A stretch of DNA of 64,000 bases from Parapristionchus giblindavisi (Eukaryota > Nematoda > Chromadorea > Rhabditida > Diplogasteridae): the NCBI GenBank assembly GCA_943737045.1, contig CALSFV010000015.1, positions 928,501 to 992,500 on the forward strand. The letters are read 5' to 3'. The translations under genes were made by a program, and so were the position numbers. Position 1 is the first letter of the stretch. The number at the start of each line of letters is the position of its first letter. A model generated the notes under the pieces. The model was not told where the DNA came from and made no database searches. It was given only the letters and a program-made list of their open reading frames with translations. Shown here one piece after another: positions 11,361 through 22,351 of the stretch.

Positions 11361-13608
11361 ATGGCTCATGTTCGTCAGTCGTGGAAAGGCAAAGGCAGCG
11401 ATCGGCGAATCTTTAATATTGTTAGTTTCATTTTAACCAATGTTATTCTTTTAAAAGAGAGGAGTTTGTTCATGTTGCGAATGCATTACGTGTCCGAATC
11501 CTTTTAGTTGATAACAAGATAGTTGTGCCGATCGAAAATGCTTCACTTACCATTCACTATGTTATGAATCAACCGTAATCACTATAATTGATTTCAGATC
11601 GATATCGGGGACTTTCTCATCGCGTTCATTAAAGATGTCACTACGGGAGAATTTGAGATGATATATAATCTATTCGATATGTAAGTTAATAGTATAAATA
11701 TACCTATATATATAGATTTGGTGTCCAACCTCGAGACACACCGTTTACTATGTACTCTGTATGCATTCTCGTGACGCATGAGTCATTCCGGTATTTTTGA
11801 CTCACCGCGTAGTTTTCCCACGCTGTTTTACTTGACGCGGTGTACTCGGCGGGGTTGGGAGAATGTGGGATGGGACGGTGCCGCGAGTCAAAATTCCGGC
11901 ATATGCGAATTGCATTTTATCATTTAAACCTATTTGATACTGCATCTTTATCAAAGCTGTGATCTAGTTATTACAGTATTTTTCGTCGTTCTTACTTTTT
12001 TTAATCAATACATGTATATTACATAGAATATCGTTATTTTCTTTTGTCCAAGAAACGATAAATGAATGATAAATCTTCAGGAACAGTCGGATATGGTTGG
12101 AAGGTGAATTTGATGATCTCTCATGTAGAAATGAACGAAATGGTCTGCCCGTTGGACCAGAAATGGAGATGTTTATGATCAATGAAAGTATGATCTTTGA
12201 ACTCTTGATTTTTTGATCTTTGATCTTTCTAGGTACAATTGGAGTGATCTGTAAGAATTCGTCCATATGTGATCTCTATCTAATCAATGTCGAGCGCACA
12301 AAACAGCATGAACGGTTCTTTTTTATCTTTGATCTTCAAGTATGATTCTTGATCTTTGATCTTCAATTATGAATATTGATCTTTGATCTTTAACTATGAA
12401 TATTGATATTTGATCTTCAAATATGATTATTGATCTTTGATCTTCAGTCCGATTATTCTATCAATATTCCATCATATCTCATTGCGTCCCAAGCATAAAC
12501 CCGATGACGTGGCTTTTGGATGTAATGTTCTATTGGGAAATGGACGAATAATCATTGTCACTGAAGAAGTTGAGGTTAGGGAAAACTTTACTTTTAAAAC
12601 ATTTTTATTGTTATTTTAAATTAAAATTTTAAAGATAGATCGAGACAGTATTCGTGTGCATTCTGTTGAATCGGATGGACAAATCAAAACAATTGGATCA
12701 ATGAACAATCTAGTTCAATATCAGCTATCTTCCGATGTAAGTACTAGAGATCTAAGATCAAAGATCAAAGATCAACTTTGCTCATTCAGCCATCTCCATT
12801 CTCATTGTTCATGCTGACACCAGATGATAACGTTCTCATCATACCTATTGATACCGATGATTCGGTCAGTTTATCATAATTGATCTTTGATCTTTGAACT
12901 TTGATCTTTGATCTTTGTAGACGATCAACGGTTCCTATGGCTTCACATTTGATGTGTCGACTGGGGTGGAGGATCGACGAGAGATCGAAGGCCATAAACA
13001 AGGAGATGAAAAACTCTTTCCAAGACTGATCAAAGATCAATTTGGAAGAGTACGGTTAGTACAATTCCACGCTATTCCTATTGAGACCATCCCATTTTCA
13101 GTTATATCGTTCGTGATTATCGATTGATTTTGATTGATTTAAATGGTTCTCTATGGTCACTCGATCTGCATTCAATGCAATGGACACAACATCCAGCTCA
13201 GGCTATTGATAAAGGTATCCTCGTACTTTGATCTTTGATCTCTAACATTTGATCTTTGATCTTTATAGTTCTCGCGTGTCCCTTCTTCCTTTCTCATACG
13301 GGACGTCTATCGTATGTTGTGGAAGATCGACTTGGATATAATACTTTGTTCTTAGTGGATTGGATGAATATTCAACCAAAATCACTCTGGTAACCATATT
13401 TATTGATTTTTTTGAATTTTCATCAATCGATTATATTCTAGAAATCACATAACTTTGCAGGGAACTAGCGGTGGATAGTCTTCATGATAATGGTCTATTT
13501 CTTCGTCTTCCCAACTTCATTCATAATATCTTCAATTGCAATCAATCTGGAGATCTGTCCAATGCATTCGTCAGAGCTCTCAGTCATACTGTAAATACGT
13601 CTGATTAA
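11361..13608 (+). CDS. Unknown 383-aa protein, 11 exons, possible beta-propeller-like repeats
   Basis: Unrecognised gene. Exons: 11361-11420, 11598-11680, 12081-12187, 12233-12314, 12448-12574, 12635-12736, 12790-12864, 12921-13054, 13102-13214, 13269-13389, 13461-13608 (TAA). All phases agree and give 383 aa. There is no signal peptide or membrane segment. The protein shows several blocks of hydrophobic beta-strand pattern with aromatic residues (SRIWLEGEFDDLS, LILIDLNGSLWSLDLHSMQW, YNTLFLVDWMNIQPKSLW). This is reminiscent of kelch or other propeller blades, but no diagnostic motif is present, so the fold is an inference. AATAAA lies at 13742. Many introns consist largely of a GATCTTT heptamer repeat that runs up to the 3' splice site. 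A 5'-truncated second copy lies at 26824-28266 and a small inverted piece at 36013-36277, so this belongs to a locally duplicated family. Confidence 0.75.
12198..13268. repeat. GATCTTT heptamer runs in five introns
   Basis: Introns 3, 4, 6, 7 and 9 of the 11361-13608 gene contain tandem or near-tandem TGATCTT/GATCTTT words (in intron 6 the reverse complement, AAGATCA). In several the heptamer abuts the acceptor, for example GATCTTTCTAG (intron 3), GATCTTCAG (intron 4), GATCTTTGTAG (intron 7) and GATCTTTATAG (intron 9). The same word occurs near 8888-8912, 24078-24113, 27057-27110, 27408-27436, 27540-27580 and about 30008/32045. Confidence 0.8.
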
Positions 13609-14145
13609 TCAATCGATACAATCGATTTTCATACTAATACTTTCACATAGAATTATTGCTATTTCCAGTCATATTGTTTGAACGTTGTACATTGAAATTG
13701 TTTTTTTTTCAGTTTTAACCAATATTTACGAGTATTTTGACAATAAAATTGAATTAAACAATTTGTACAAAGTTCCAAATTCACGTTTACTCAACATGTT
13801 AATTATATAAAATATAACCGTATAACGGGATCTCTGTTCAACCACTAAACTACTTGCAACTAACTTTTAGTGAATCGTATGATAGAAACGTGGAACTGGT
13901 GCAAAACGCACGTTGTAGCCTAAAATAAAATAACATGTACAACAAAAATGAAGAAAAAACGCTTAGGAAATTGTTGTAGTGCACTTTACATGTGACTATA
14001 TCAAAGTACAATGGCAGAGATCTCTCAATCTTTTATTCATGATCTTGATTCAGCCTGTTCATTTCTATTTTCGTACTTTGTTCAGTGATGTTCTGCTAGT
14101 GTTTCGATGGCTCTATCAATGATAGAGATAAAAAGTGAATGAGTA

Positions 14146-14640
14146 CATAAGAACCACGTTTCTTCATTATCAATCACTTCTATTTGATCAATCAGTTACA
14201 GTTTCTCTTGATCAAATCATGAAACTAATAATCGCTAAAAAAAAAAACAAATTTTGCTTCATTCACAAACGACGATTTTAGGCTACGGATTTTTCACACG
14301 AAAACTCATCGCTTTCTCCAAGTTCGATAAGGTTTTTACAAAGGTATTATTCAATGTATGCTCAATCAATCAATCAATAATCGATCCGTTTCTCACGCTG
14401 GTGGAGGAACCTTTAACTTCGACAATCTAACGACTAAGAAGGATGTTCATTACAAGAATATTGTCCTTGGCAAGCCATTCGTTGGAGAGATTCAATGCAT
14501 TCAGAACAAATTGTACGGACAATGAGTACACCGAGAGGTCTTGGGTGGTTAACACATACCCATTTCTAATTTTACTCTCCACTTTGGCAACACTCTCTCG
14601 CAAACAAAGAAAGCGATACAGCATTGTCAGAGTTTAAAAT
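14146..14640 (+). pseudogene. Secreted lipid-binding (FABP-type) gene remnant, copy A
   Basis: Remnant of a nematode secreted fatty-acid-binding-protein gene. Compared with copy B (28874-29298), nearly all of exon 1 is deleted: the signal-peptide start ATGAAACTAATAATCGCT is joined to an A-run and then to intron 1 sequence. The later parts remain readable (YGFFTRKLIAFSKFDKVFTK and FNFDNLTTKKD, then a V-HYKNIVLGKPF block). The family binds fatty acids or retinoids in a beta-barrel and is secreted in nematodes. With its N-terminal third missing it cannot make a barrel. It follows the 11361-13608 gene, and this order is conserved in copies B and C. Confidence 0.7.
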
Positions 14641-16227
14641 TAGCTCGGGTGTAACTTTAAAGAAGTTAACCTCATAGTTTTCTTGTGATTTATAGTGTGA
14701 TTCTTGGTTGCACTTTATACTTAAAAGTACACCGTCCTTTCTAGTAAATATTACACATAAATGCAGAGTAACATGTAATCTTATATCATTAGTAATAGAG
14801 GATTATGACATAATCATAATAACATTTGTATATGAAACAAATGTGACTGCATTCGTAGCATAATAAACATGATGAATGATAAACCATTGATCAACGTGAG
14901 TAGTTATAATGCAATCGTTCTAAAACCAATTAAACTTTATTTGACATAAACAAGAAGTCTAGTGCATTCGTGAAAGATTAGTACAGTACAGTACAGTAAT
15001 AGCACCTGTGAGTACGGTATCTGTTTATACTTGTAAATACATAGTTTATGGGTCGGAAATCCTCACACTACTATACAGCTGCAATACTTTTAACAATTAA
15101 TTAACAATAATAATTTATTCATTGTTTGTTTTGAGTTTACCGTACTGGTTCCGGAACGATTGGTCTTAAATTCCAGTAGGGACAGTAAGCTAGAAATTTT
15201 AAGAGATTGATATGGAATTTATGTATATTGAGAAAGCGATAGTGAACTGCTATCCATACTCTCGTTTTTTTGCCTATAGGCACTTTTCATATGAATAATC
15301 TTCCTTACAACAACGGTATATTCTTTTTTAGAGTTTTATTCGTATTCCAAAAATACAACGCAAAAAATACTCTTCTAGTCCTTCATCTGTATCAATTAAC
15401 AGGATCAGTCACAAAGCAAAATATATGAAAAGCTTTGGGCCAAAGTAGCGTTATGGTGTCCGCGGAGGCAAATCATAGATGATTAGCAATTCAAAGATAC
15501 AAAAGTTTTGTCATATCTTTCCTTAACGGAGAACTCAACGATAACAACTAATGAAATATTTTTTTAAATTATAAACTTCACAAAACGTGTATTTCGCTAT
15601 TTGTGGTGTAGTACACACAACATTTACATAGTATAATGAGAAATGCTCCCCTGCATAGCAGTTACGCCGTTTCTTAATAATGTAGAGTTCTGTATCACGG
15701 CTTATTATACATGCTCTGTTATGATTGAACTAACATGATGGGAATGCGACTTGACTGATATGATTCATGGCTCATCTCATTTTCCGAATTTACAAAGCTG
15801 CAAAAAGTGCATCAAAATCTTTTTAAAAAATGAAAAATTGTCGAAAACTCAAATTCGCCTCTTTCTCTGTACTCTCTCATTCTCAATACTTTCTCATATT
15901 ATCGCGATAGACAAACAAAAAGGGAGGAGAGGGAAGACATTGAAAGGTCGATAACAACGAGGTTGTGAGAGACAGATGGTACTTGGGAAATCGAATGAGA
16001 GGAGACCCTTAATCAATGTCCAGTATATGTCTATCGTAATGTATGCTTTGGTTAGTGCATTTTCTGACTAGAGGCCCAATTTCGATTTTTGTGCTTGCCA
16101 TATCTATGTTGCCATCCTTTAAGTAATCAATACCTGTTTGAGCATTTGTACAGTGTTTCATGTACATTTATGTAAAGATCTTATTCCTGTCTTTCCTCAA
16201 TTTTCAACAAATGAGCCTTTCCATGCA
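14641..16227. other. Intergenic, no gene seen
   Basis: 14641-14990 is the flank shared with the duplicated blocks near 29.4 kb and 33.3-33.6 kb. A short GTACA run lies near 14981-14997. 14990-16227 is AT-rich with no splice-supported coding structure; the 67-aa frame at 15751-15954 has no recognisable features. Confidence 0.5.
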
Positions 16228-16320
16228 TGGGCCTAGTGGTTATTGATGTTCATTGATGTTTCTAGCGATCAATAAGCTGAATTATTTATTTATTTATTTA
16301 TTTTATTTACTTGATACACC
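16228..16320. repeat. Fragment related to the 22-kb TTAA element, plus TTTA microsatellite
   Basis: The segment around TTTCTAGCGATCAATAAGC (about 16260) matches the interior of the element at 22013-22347 at roughly 30 of 36 positions and includes an A-box-like CCTAGTGGTTA. It is followed by a TATT tetranucleotide run to about 16310. It appears to be a degenerate partial copy. Confidence 0.4.
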
Positions 16321-17177
16321 CGTGACAGGTGCGACAGTACATAGACGATAGGAAAAATAATAATAATAATAGCAGAAAGGACTTGGGGAAAGTGACAGGG
16401 GTTATTTATCGATAGCTATAGATCTCCGGTGTTCAATTAGCATAGAATCAATAATTTACGGTATGCAGAATAGAATCTCGGAATCCTTTTCCTTGGCAGA
16501 GAAGAAGAGAAAATTAGGCTGTTATTTCCGTATATTTAATTTGTGCAAAATTTATCGGAATATCTCCATTAGAGAACAGTGCTAGCAATACGGTGCATGT
16601 ACAGTACATGGTACTTAACAGACATTTGTTAATGTGAATAGTGGAAAACTGAAGGGCTTCAAAACACTAAAAAAGTCAGAAGTTGTGTACCAACCTATTG
16701 TTCGATTTGTATTTCCACTCGATTTTTTTGTGAATATTTATCAACGCACTTACCAACGGCGGTTCATTGACTGCAATTAAAGGGTGGCACTGAAGTGGAA
16801 TACAAATTTCAAATTTTTTTACTACGAAAGTTCAAACCAGATAAGGCAGGTTTGGGAGCATAGAAGCTACCGCAACGCGCCGAAATGACGCGTTGCGTAT
16901 GTTCAGAATACAAGGGCGTCTTTGCCGATTTTCCTAAATGCGTCTTCAAGCCAAATTTTAATGTAGGGATTTCCCTCCTTTAGTACGAGAATATATAAGG
17001 GTGTCACTGAAGTGGTATACAAATTTCAAATTTTTTTACTACGAAAGTTAAACCAGATAAGGTAGGTTTGGGCGCATAGGAGCTACCGCAACGCGCCGAA
17101 ATGATGCGTTGCGTATGTTCAGAATACGAGGGCGTCTTTGCCGATTTTCCTAAATGCGTCTTCAAGCCAAATTTTAA

Positions 17178-17523
17178 AGAAGGGGACCCACGAGATTTTG
17201 GCTGCGCTATTGACATAAAGAACGTGGGACATAGGAAGTGACATTCTGTTCTCTATTAGATTTGACTGCGTAGAGCGTGTGGCTCAGTGGTTAGTAGTCA
17301 GCGCTTGTAACCACGCCACACGGGTTCGATTCCCGTTTGCAATTTTCTATACAATTTCAAAAACTCGCGCCTTTCCCTGGGCATATCAATGAACTTTAAG
17401 TCCGAATTACGGTATTCTGGGGCATCTAAAATTTTAGAGAAAATTGTTTTTGTATACAAGGAGATGTGATCAATAGTTCTGTCTGGCCAGTTTAGTCACG
17501 AAAAAACTCGTGGGTCCCCTTCT
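17178..17523. mobile_element. 346-bp TTAA-flanked MITE carrying a tRNA-like sequence
   Basis: Perfect 17-bp terminal inverted repeats: AGAAGGGGACCCACGAG on the left and CTCGTGGGTCCCCTTCT on the right. It is flanked by TTAA on both sides (17174-17177 and 17524-17527), while the uninterrupted sister repeat has a single TTAA at the same place, so the target duplication is directly demonstrated. TTAA duplication is characteristic of piggyBac-type transposition. The interior holds a tRNA-like sequence 95 bp from the left end. A sister element lies at 22013-22347. Confidence 0.85.
17273..17341 (+). other. tRNA-like sequence (pol III A and B boxes) inside the TTAA element
   Basis: It contains an A-box-like GGCTCAGTGGTTAGTAG (from 17281) and a perfect B-box arm, ACGGGTTCGATTCCCGT, which forms a 5-bp TpsiC stem. 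The anticodon region CTTGTAA does not close into a 5-bp stem and the acceptor ends do not pair well, so I treat it as tRNA-derived and not as a functional tRNA gene. Confidence 0.65.
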
Positions 17524-17598
17524 TTAATGTAGGGATTTCCCTCCTTTAGTACGAGAATATTTTAGATTGGAATCATCGACTTCTCACATTGAAACAAA

Positions 17599-20500
17599 AT
17601 GGATCTCTATAAGATTAAGCTAATACTTTTAATCTCGTTTTTACTTCTTCTCGAATTTGCACTTCTTGTATTTGGTATGGAAGTTTATACGGCTTTATTC
17701 ATATTTTTGATGTTTTAACACCAATTTCAGTATGCGTGGGAGTTCCCCTTTTGTTAATCGGCAGTGGATATACATGGTATTTATACAACACAGATCCGAT
17801 GGAAAATGACTGGGTAAGTGTGAAAGGAAAACTCATCTTTCTTCGATTTAGAAAAAAACTGCAGTACATAGTGCAAAATAAAGAATGGCTTACGAATGCT
17901 CAATGAATCCCTTTATTAAGTATTATACGCTCCGGTATTTTATCACTCGAGGAGTACAAGCCAATTTAGTCTCATTTTGGGTGATAAAAACAAATGTAAG
18001 CAAATATTTTAAGAAAATGTTTGCATTCGGTTGCACCTCGGGGAGATGAATTAGCTAATTTGCCGTTTCCACTAATAAAGTAGCCACCCCAAAAATCGAA
18101 TTGATTGTAGTATCAAAAACAAAGGATTTGGAAGGAAATTTTGGATTTCGTTGAGGGTAATCTCTTTATGTTATAAAACACTAACTCAGAGAATTCAACA
18201 ACTGGGATATTTTTTGGTATCGACGAAAAATGGATTTTTTTTGTTTTATGTATGATAATTACAGGCTCCATGAGTGAAGTTCACTGGTACTTGGAAATTC
18301 CTTCCAATTGAAAATTCGCTTCAGGGGGTGTCCACACAACGATTTGGCGCCTTTTCCTAAAAGGTTTATTTCGAATCCAATCGATTCGGGAGTGGGTGCA
18401 GTCGACTCATTGGCGAATTCCAAGAAGCTATTGTCAAGGAGAGTTTGTTGATCAACGGTGAACGAAGGCTGGAAATGGGAATTTTCGAAAAAAATTTTAC
18501 ATTAAATTAATACTCACTATTTTCCCATAGCCCAGGTAAATTTTTTATTTGCTCAATATTTTCTACATATCAGGGCTGTGCGAAAAAAAATTTCGAAAAA
18601 AATTCGAAAAACGAATTTTTTTCGGAAATAAAAGTCGAAAAAGTCGAAAAATTTCGGAAAAATCGAAAAATGTTGCATAAGAATTTCTAAATGCAAATTC
18701 TTTTAATTTCTCGCGACTTGCTTGGCTTGCACGAGTCCCAGTTACTATGTCAAGCTAAAGAATACTATCCAAAGTGTCTTTTTGAGATAGTTTGGATTAT
18801 TCTATGGTAGTTCAGTTAGACAACCTATCTCTAAGAGAATTTGCCAAACAAATTAATACAATTACAGTTGCAAAAAATTATTAAATTATTACAAACGTTA
18901 CCTGGAATACAACTGCAGAACTTTCAAATAATACCGAATTGAAAAAAAATATTCAAATTTAAGTGCTATTTTCAGTTCTCCCTTTTTTCGATTTTACGAG
19001 AAAAAAGTCGAAAATTTTTTTCGAAAAATCCGAAAAATCGAAAAACGAAAAATGCACAGCCCTGCTACATATTATATTACACCTTCAGTTTAAAATTCAA
19101 AATGTAAAAAAATACGCATTATATGAACTAATCATTTTTATAACGAAAATCGTAATTATGGTGTGCACCTACAGTAATCCCTAATCGGTCAATTTGGAAA
19201 TTTGGTAGTTTTAGACATATTTCACCGTTTTTCTTCACATCACTGAGATATACGACTTCGGAGTGCACCTGCACGGTAGAGTGCTGGTCAATATTCTATG
19301 ATATTTTGGCTTTTCATTGTCAGCCATAACTTTCTTCCCAGTCAACCGTTTCTCTTCATTTTAGTATGTTTGTATAGATGATGCTATGGTATAGTGATCT
19401 AATTTTTATCGATAATGGATAACAAACAACGAAATAGCGATCAATTTACGAAAAATGTCAATTTTCAGCGAAATCAGCACCTGGGAATAGGTGCACTCCG
19501 AAGACGAGGAGTAGTCGTATACCTCAGTCATGTGAAGCGGTGAAATATGTTAAAAACTACCAAATTTCCAAATTGACCGATTAGGGATTACTGTAGGTGC
19601 CATAATTACGATTTTCGTTATAAAAATGATTAGTTCATATAATATGTATTTTAAAAAATTATGAATTTTAAATTGAAGGTGTAATATAATATGTAGAAGA
19701 TATTGAGCAAGTAAAAAAATTTACCTAGGCTATGGGAAAATAGTGAGAAAAAATTTAATATAAATTTTTTTTCGAAAATTCCCATTTCCAGCCTTCGTTG
19801 ACCGTTGATCAAAAAACTCTCCTTGACAATAGTTTCTTAGAATTAGCCAAGGAGTCGACTACACCCACTCCCGAATCGATTGGATTCGAAATGAACCTTT
19901 TAGGAAAAGGCGCCAAATCGTTGTGTGGTCACCCCCTGAAGCGAATTTTCAATTGGAAGGAATTTTCAAGTACCAGTGAACTTCACTCATGGAGCCTGTA
20001 ATTATCATACATAAAACAAAAAAAATCTATTTTTCATCGATACCGCACCCATGTGGATTTTCTAAGACATAGTGTTTTATGGATTACTTACAAAAATCAA
20101 TAATAATATTTCTACAAAATATTTTCAGGATAAGCATGTCCAAAGGACTCTTCGCAATGCCCAAGCTTTGCTTAATGGAGTGGTTATTTCTTTATCAACG
20201 TTGGCCATCCACCTCTGTCTTTTACGGACAATGGACCGTTATCAGAAATATATCGGCGTAAGTAATGTAGTTAAACAACACAATTGCACGTTCATGTGCG
20301 CTGCAAGATCTGTCTGTTTTTACCCGAATTTTGTCGTACCGTAATTCAAAAGTTTGAGTTTACACTCGTCCAAAAAAAGCTGTTTCTGAGTTATCTCTTC
20401 TTCGTATTTTAGCATTTGATTCAGAGAAATTCATTTAACACACTTTCTTGTTTTGCATGGTTCAGAAACTATGCCGATCTCTTTTATCTATAAAACAGCG

Positions 20501-21833
20501 CGCGGCGAAGGTCAGCCGGGTTAGGTGAGAGGCAGCGGAGAGACAATCGAGAGGCGGGCGAGATCTAGCTTTTGAGTGACTTTCGTTTTTAAGATCACAG
20601 TATCATTTTCTTATGCAAGTACATTTTATACGCACAATATTACTCATTTTTTGCAGGATCCTGGTCCAAGTCATGTGGACGCATTCTACGAGCGCTACGG
20701 TCATTTCTTCCCACAGAATAACTCGAGATTAAAGGGTGTACTGGTCATGTTGGGGAAGTACGGTAGTTTCAGAATATTGTAGACTCAGAAAAAATGTGCA
20801 AAAAATCTATACGGTGTTCATATTAACCTTTCATTTTTCTGTGTGTACTGTTGTTGGTCAGCATACGTTAGTTGTCAAATAATATGTATAATTAATAATT
20901 TCAGGCATTTTGATCTAATTGATAAAGCGGAGGAACAACGGTGCGAAGCAGTGGATACTTACACTAGGTTGGTGCACTTCGCAATGGTTAAATGGTCTAG
21001 CTGAACAACTTTAGAGGATTTTTCAGCGGTGTGTGGTAGCTTTAGAATATTGTTATGTTATTGGTTAGCATACAGTAATTGTCAAAAAGGCCTATTGTAC
21101 AAATATAATATAATAATTAATTTCAGAGATTTCGAGTACTTCAATAAGGTTTCTAAAGCGCATGACGAGTTGCTCGAAGCACTGTATAAGAATAATATAT
21201 GTTTCTCCTATACCGATGACGCACAGAGGTTGGTCAACTTCGCAATAGTTACATAAAGGGAGAGTAACCTCACTCAATGGTCTCTTTAACGCGCAATGCT
21301 CTCTCGTCGTTAGAGAACAGAGAAATAGTGTGCGCAATGAAGAGGCCATTGAGTGAGGTTACGCTCCCTATAAGTCCTGGTTGAACTACTGTACCCGATA
21401 TTTCAGCCACAGCTACCCGGTGAAGCGTGTAACGACAACGGAGTTAAAATTACCGAGGTAAGGTAGCTTTAGGAAATTGCACTGTTGTTGGGCAGTATCA
21501 TGTGTATATTTTCGGCCCGGGCTGTGCGAAAAAATATTTCGAAAATCGATTTCCCTATCGAAAACATCAATTTTATGAATGAAAACGCAAGAATAGAAAC
21601 TGTCTGCTTCATAATTGAAGCTGCTTACGTGATAAAATATACATATTTCACTCAAGTAAAATTGATTTTTTTTTGAAAAATGTGTTTCTGTAAAAGCATC
21701 CGAACAATACGATTATTATTGTTATTATTTAAAAAAAATTTAATTAAAAGTGCATGCATATTTATTCATCTATTAATAATATTAATTTAATTATTATTTC
21801 AGATATTATAATGATGTAGAGAGCGGATATTAA
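17599..21833 (+). CDS. Unknown 211-aa protein with N-terminal hydrophobic segments, 8 exons
   Basis: Unrecognised gene. Exons: 17599-17674, 17731-17813, 20129-20257, 20657-20757, 20905-20967, 21127-21228, 21407-21457, 21803-21833 (TAA). All join in phase with TTTCAG-type or TTGCAG acceptors. The first 45 residues contain two closely spaced hydrophobic stretches (LILLISFLLLLEFALLVF, then VGVPLLLIGSGYTWYL). A third lies around residue 75 (GVVISLSTLAIHLCLL). A hydrophilic C-terminal half of about 125 residues follows, ending with a tyrosine-rich tail (RYYNDVESGY). A small integral membrane protein of two or three passes is likely. AATAAA lies at 21872. Intron 2 is 2.3 kb and almost filled by a foldback element (18216-20044); the other introns are much shorter. 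Introns 4-6 share CGGT-AGTTTCAGAATATTGT and GGTTGGTGCACTTCGCAAT-type words, suggesting internal duplication of intron/exon blocks. Confidence 0.78.
18216..20044. mobile_element. 1.83-kb foldback element in intron 2 of the 211-aa gene
   Basis: Two long inverted arms (18216-18570 plus 19065-19275, and about 19495-20044) surround a short spacer. The outer ends are GGTATCGACGAAAAATGG and its near complement. The arms are roughly 560 bp and moderately diverged. Open frames within (for example 19798-20001) are arm sequence and not recognisable proteins. The left arm is interrupted by the hAT-like MITE at 18571-19064, so the foldback is the older insertion. Confidence 0.8.
18571..19064. mobile_element. 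494-bp hAT-like MITE with 8-bp target duplication
   Basis: The terminal inverted repeat starts CAGGGCTGTGCGAAAAA and ends in the complement TTTTTCG-x-GCACAGCCCTG. The flanks are an exact 8-bp direct repeat, CTACATAT (18563-18570 and 19065-19072). CAGGG ends with an 8-bp duplication are typical of hAT transposons. The interior is dominated by TTTTTCGAAAA words on both sides. A partial relative without clear second end is at about 21521-21560. Confidence 0.85.
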
Positions 21834-22012
21834 CGTATGGCAGAACTTGATGTAATGACACAGCATGAAAAAATAAAATATAATTTACAACAAAAAAATT
21901 GTAAAAAATAAAAATCGAAACTAGATTTGATGAAAGTAGAAAATAACGCGCCATAATTATTTTTTATCAAATTAAGATTCTTTTTTTTTGTGAATCAGGG
22001 AGCATGTCTTAA

Positions 22013-22347
22013 AGGTGGAGACCCGCGAGTGTTCATGCAAATCTCTTGTATATCGCTTATGCAAGTGTAAAGTGATATGCAAGAAGAGTGAGTGACCGCT
22101 CATCGATCCCTTAGCGCAGTGGTAACACTTCTGTCTAGATAGCGCATGGATGTGGGTTCGAATCCTATTGCCGAACTTTCCTATTTTCAAAAAGCGCGTC
22201 TTGCAATTGCAAGCATAATTCATTCATGTTTCTAGCAATCAGTAAGCAGAATTAGCGTTAAATAAATGGTGTACTGTATGTAGAATAACTTTTGTTAACT
22301 TTCTGTCTTTACAGTTTGTTCACGAAAATATTCGCGGGAGTCCTCCT
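22013..22347. mobile_element. 335-bp TTAA-flanked MITE carrying a tRNA-like sequence
   Basis: The left end AGGTGGAGACCCGCGAG and the right end CGCGGGAGTCCTCCT form an imperfect inverted repeat flanked by TTAA at 22009-22012 and 22348-22351. The ends resemble those of the 17178-17523 element (AGAAGGGGACCCACGAG). The tRNA-like sequence starts about 92 bp from the left end, the same offset as in that element, so the two are members of one family. Confidence 0.75.
22105..22176 (+). other. tRNA-like sequence inside the second TTAA element
   Basis: It has an A-box-like TAGCGCAGTGGTAACAC and a B-box GGTTCGAATCC (22155-22165). The arms do not fold into a complete cloverleaf by eye, so a functional tRNA is not claimed; it is likely the pol III promoter portion of a SINE-like sequence. 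Confidence 0.6.
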
Positions 22348-22351
22348 TTAA

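Larger units (their letters stand above)
16781..17566. repeat. 217-bp tandem duplication, second copy split by a MITE
   Basis: Copy 1 (16781-16997) and copy 2 (16998-17173 plus 17524-17566) share the start AGGGTGNCACTGAAGTGG, a GCAACGCGCCGAAATGA core with an inverted repeat around the CGCGTT words, and the end TTAGTACGAGAATAT. Copy 2 is cleanly interrupted at its TTAA by the element at 17178-17523, which dates that insertion after the duplication. Confidence 0.8.

Noticed and set aside
14427..14624. 65-codon minus-strand frame conserved in three copies (also at 29200 and 34878)
   Set aside because: It is the antisense of the lipid-binding gene remnant; conservation follows from the segmental duplication.
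17273..17341. Functional tRNA gene
   Set aside because: The B-box arm is perfect but anticodon and acceptor stems do not pair; called tRNA-like only.
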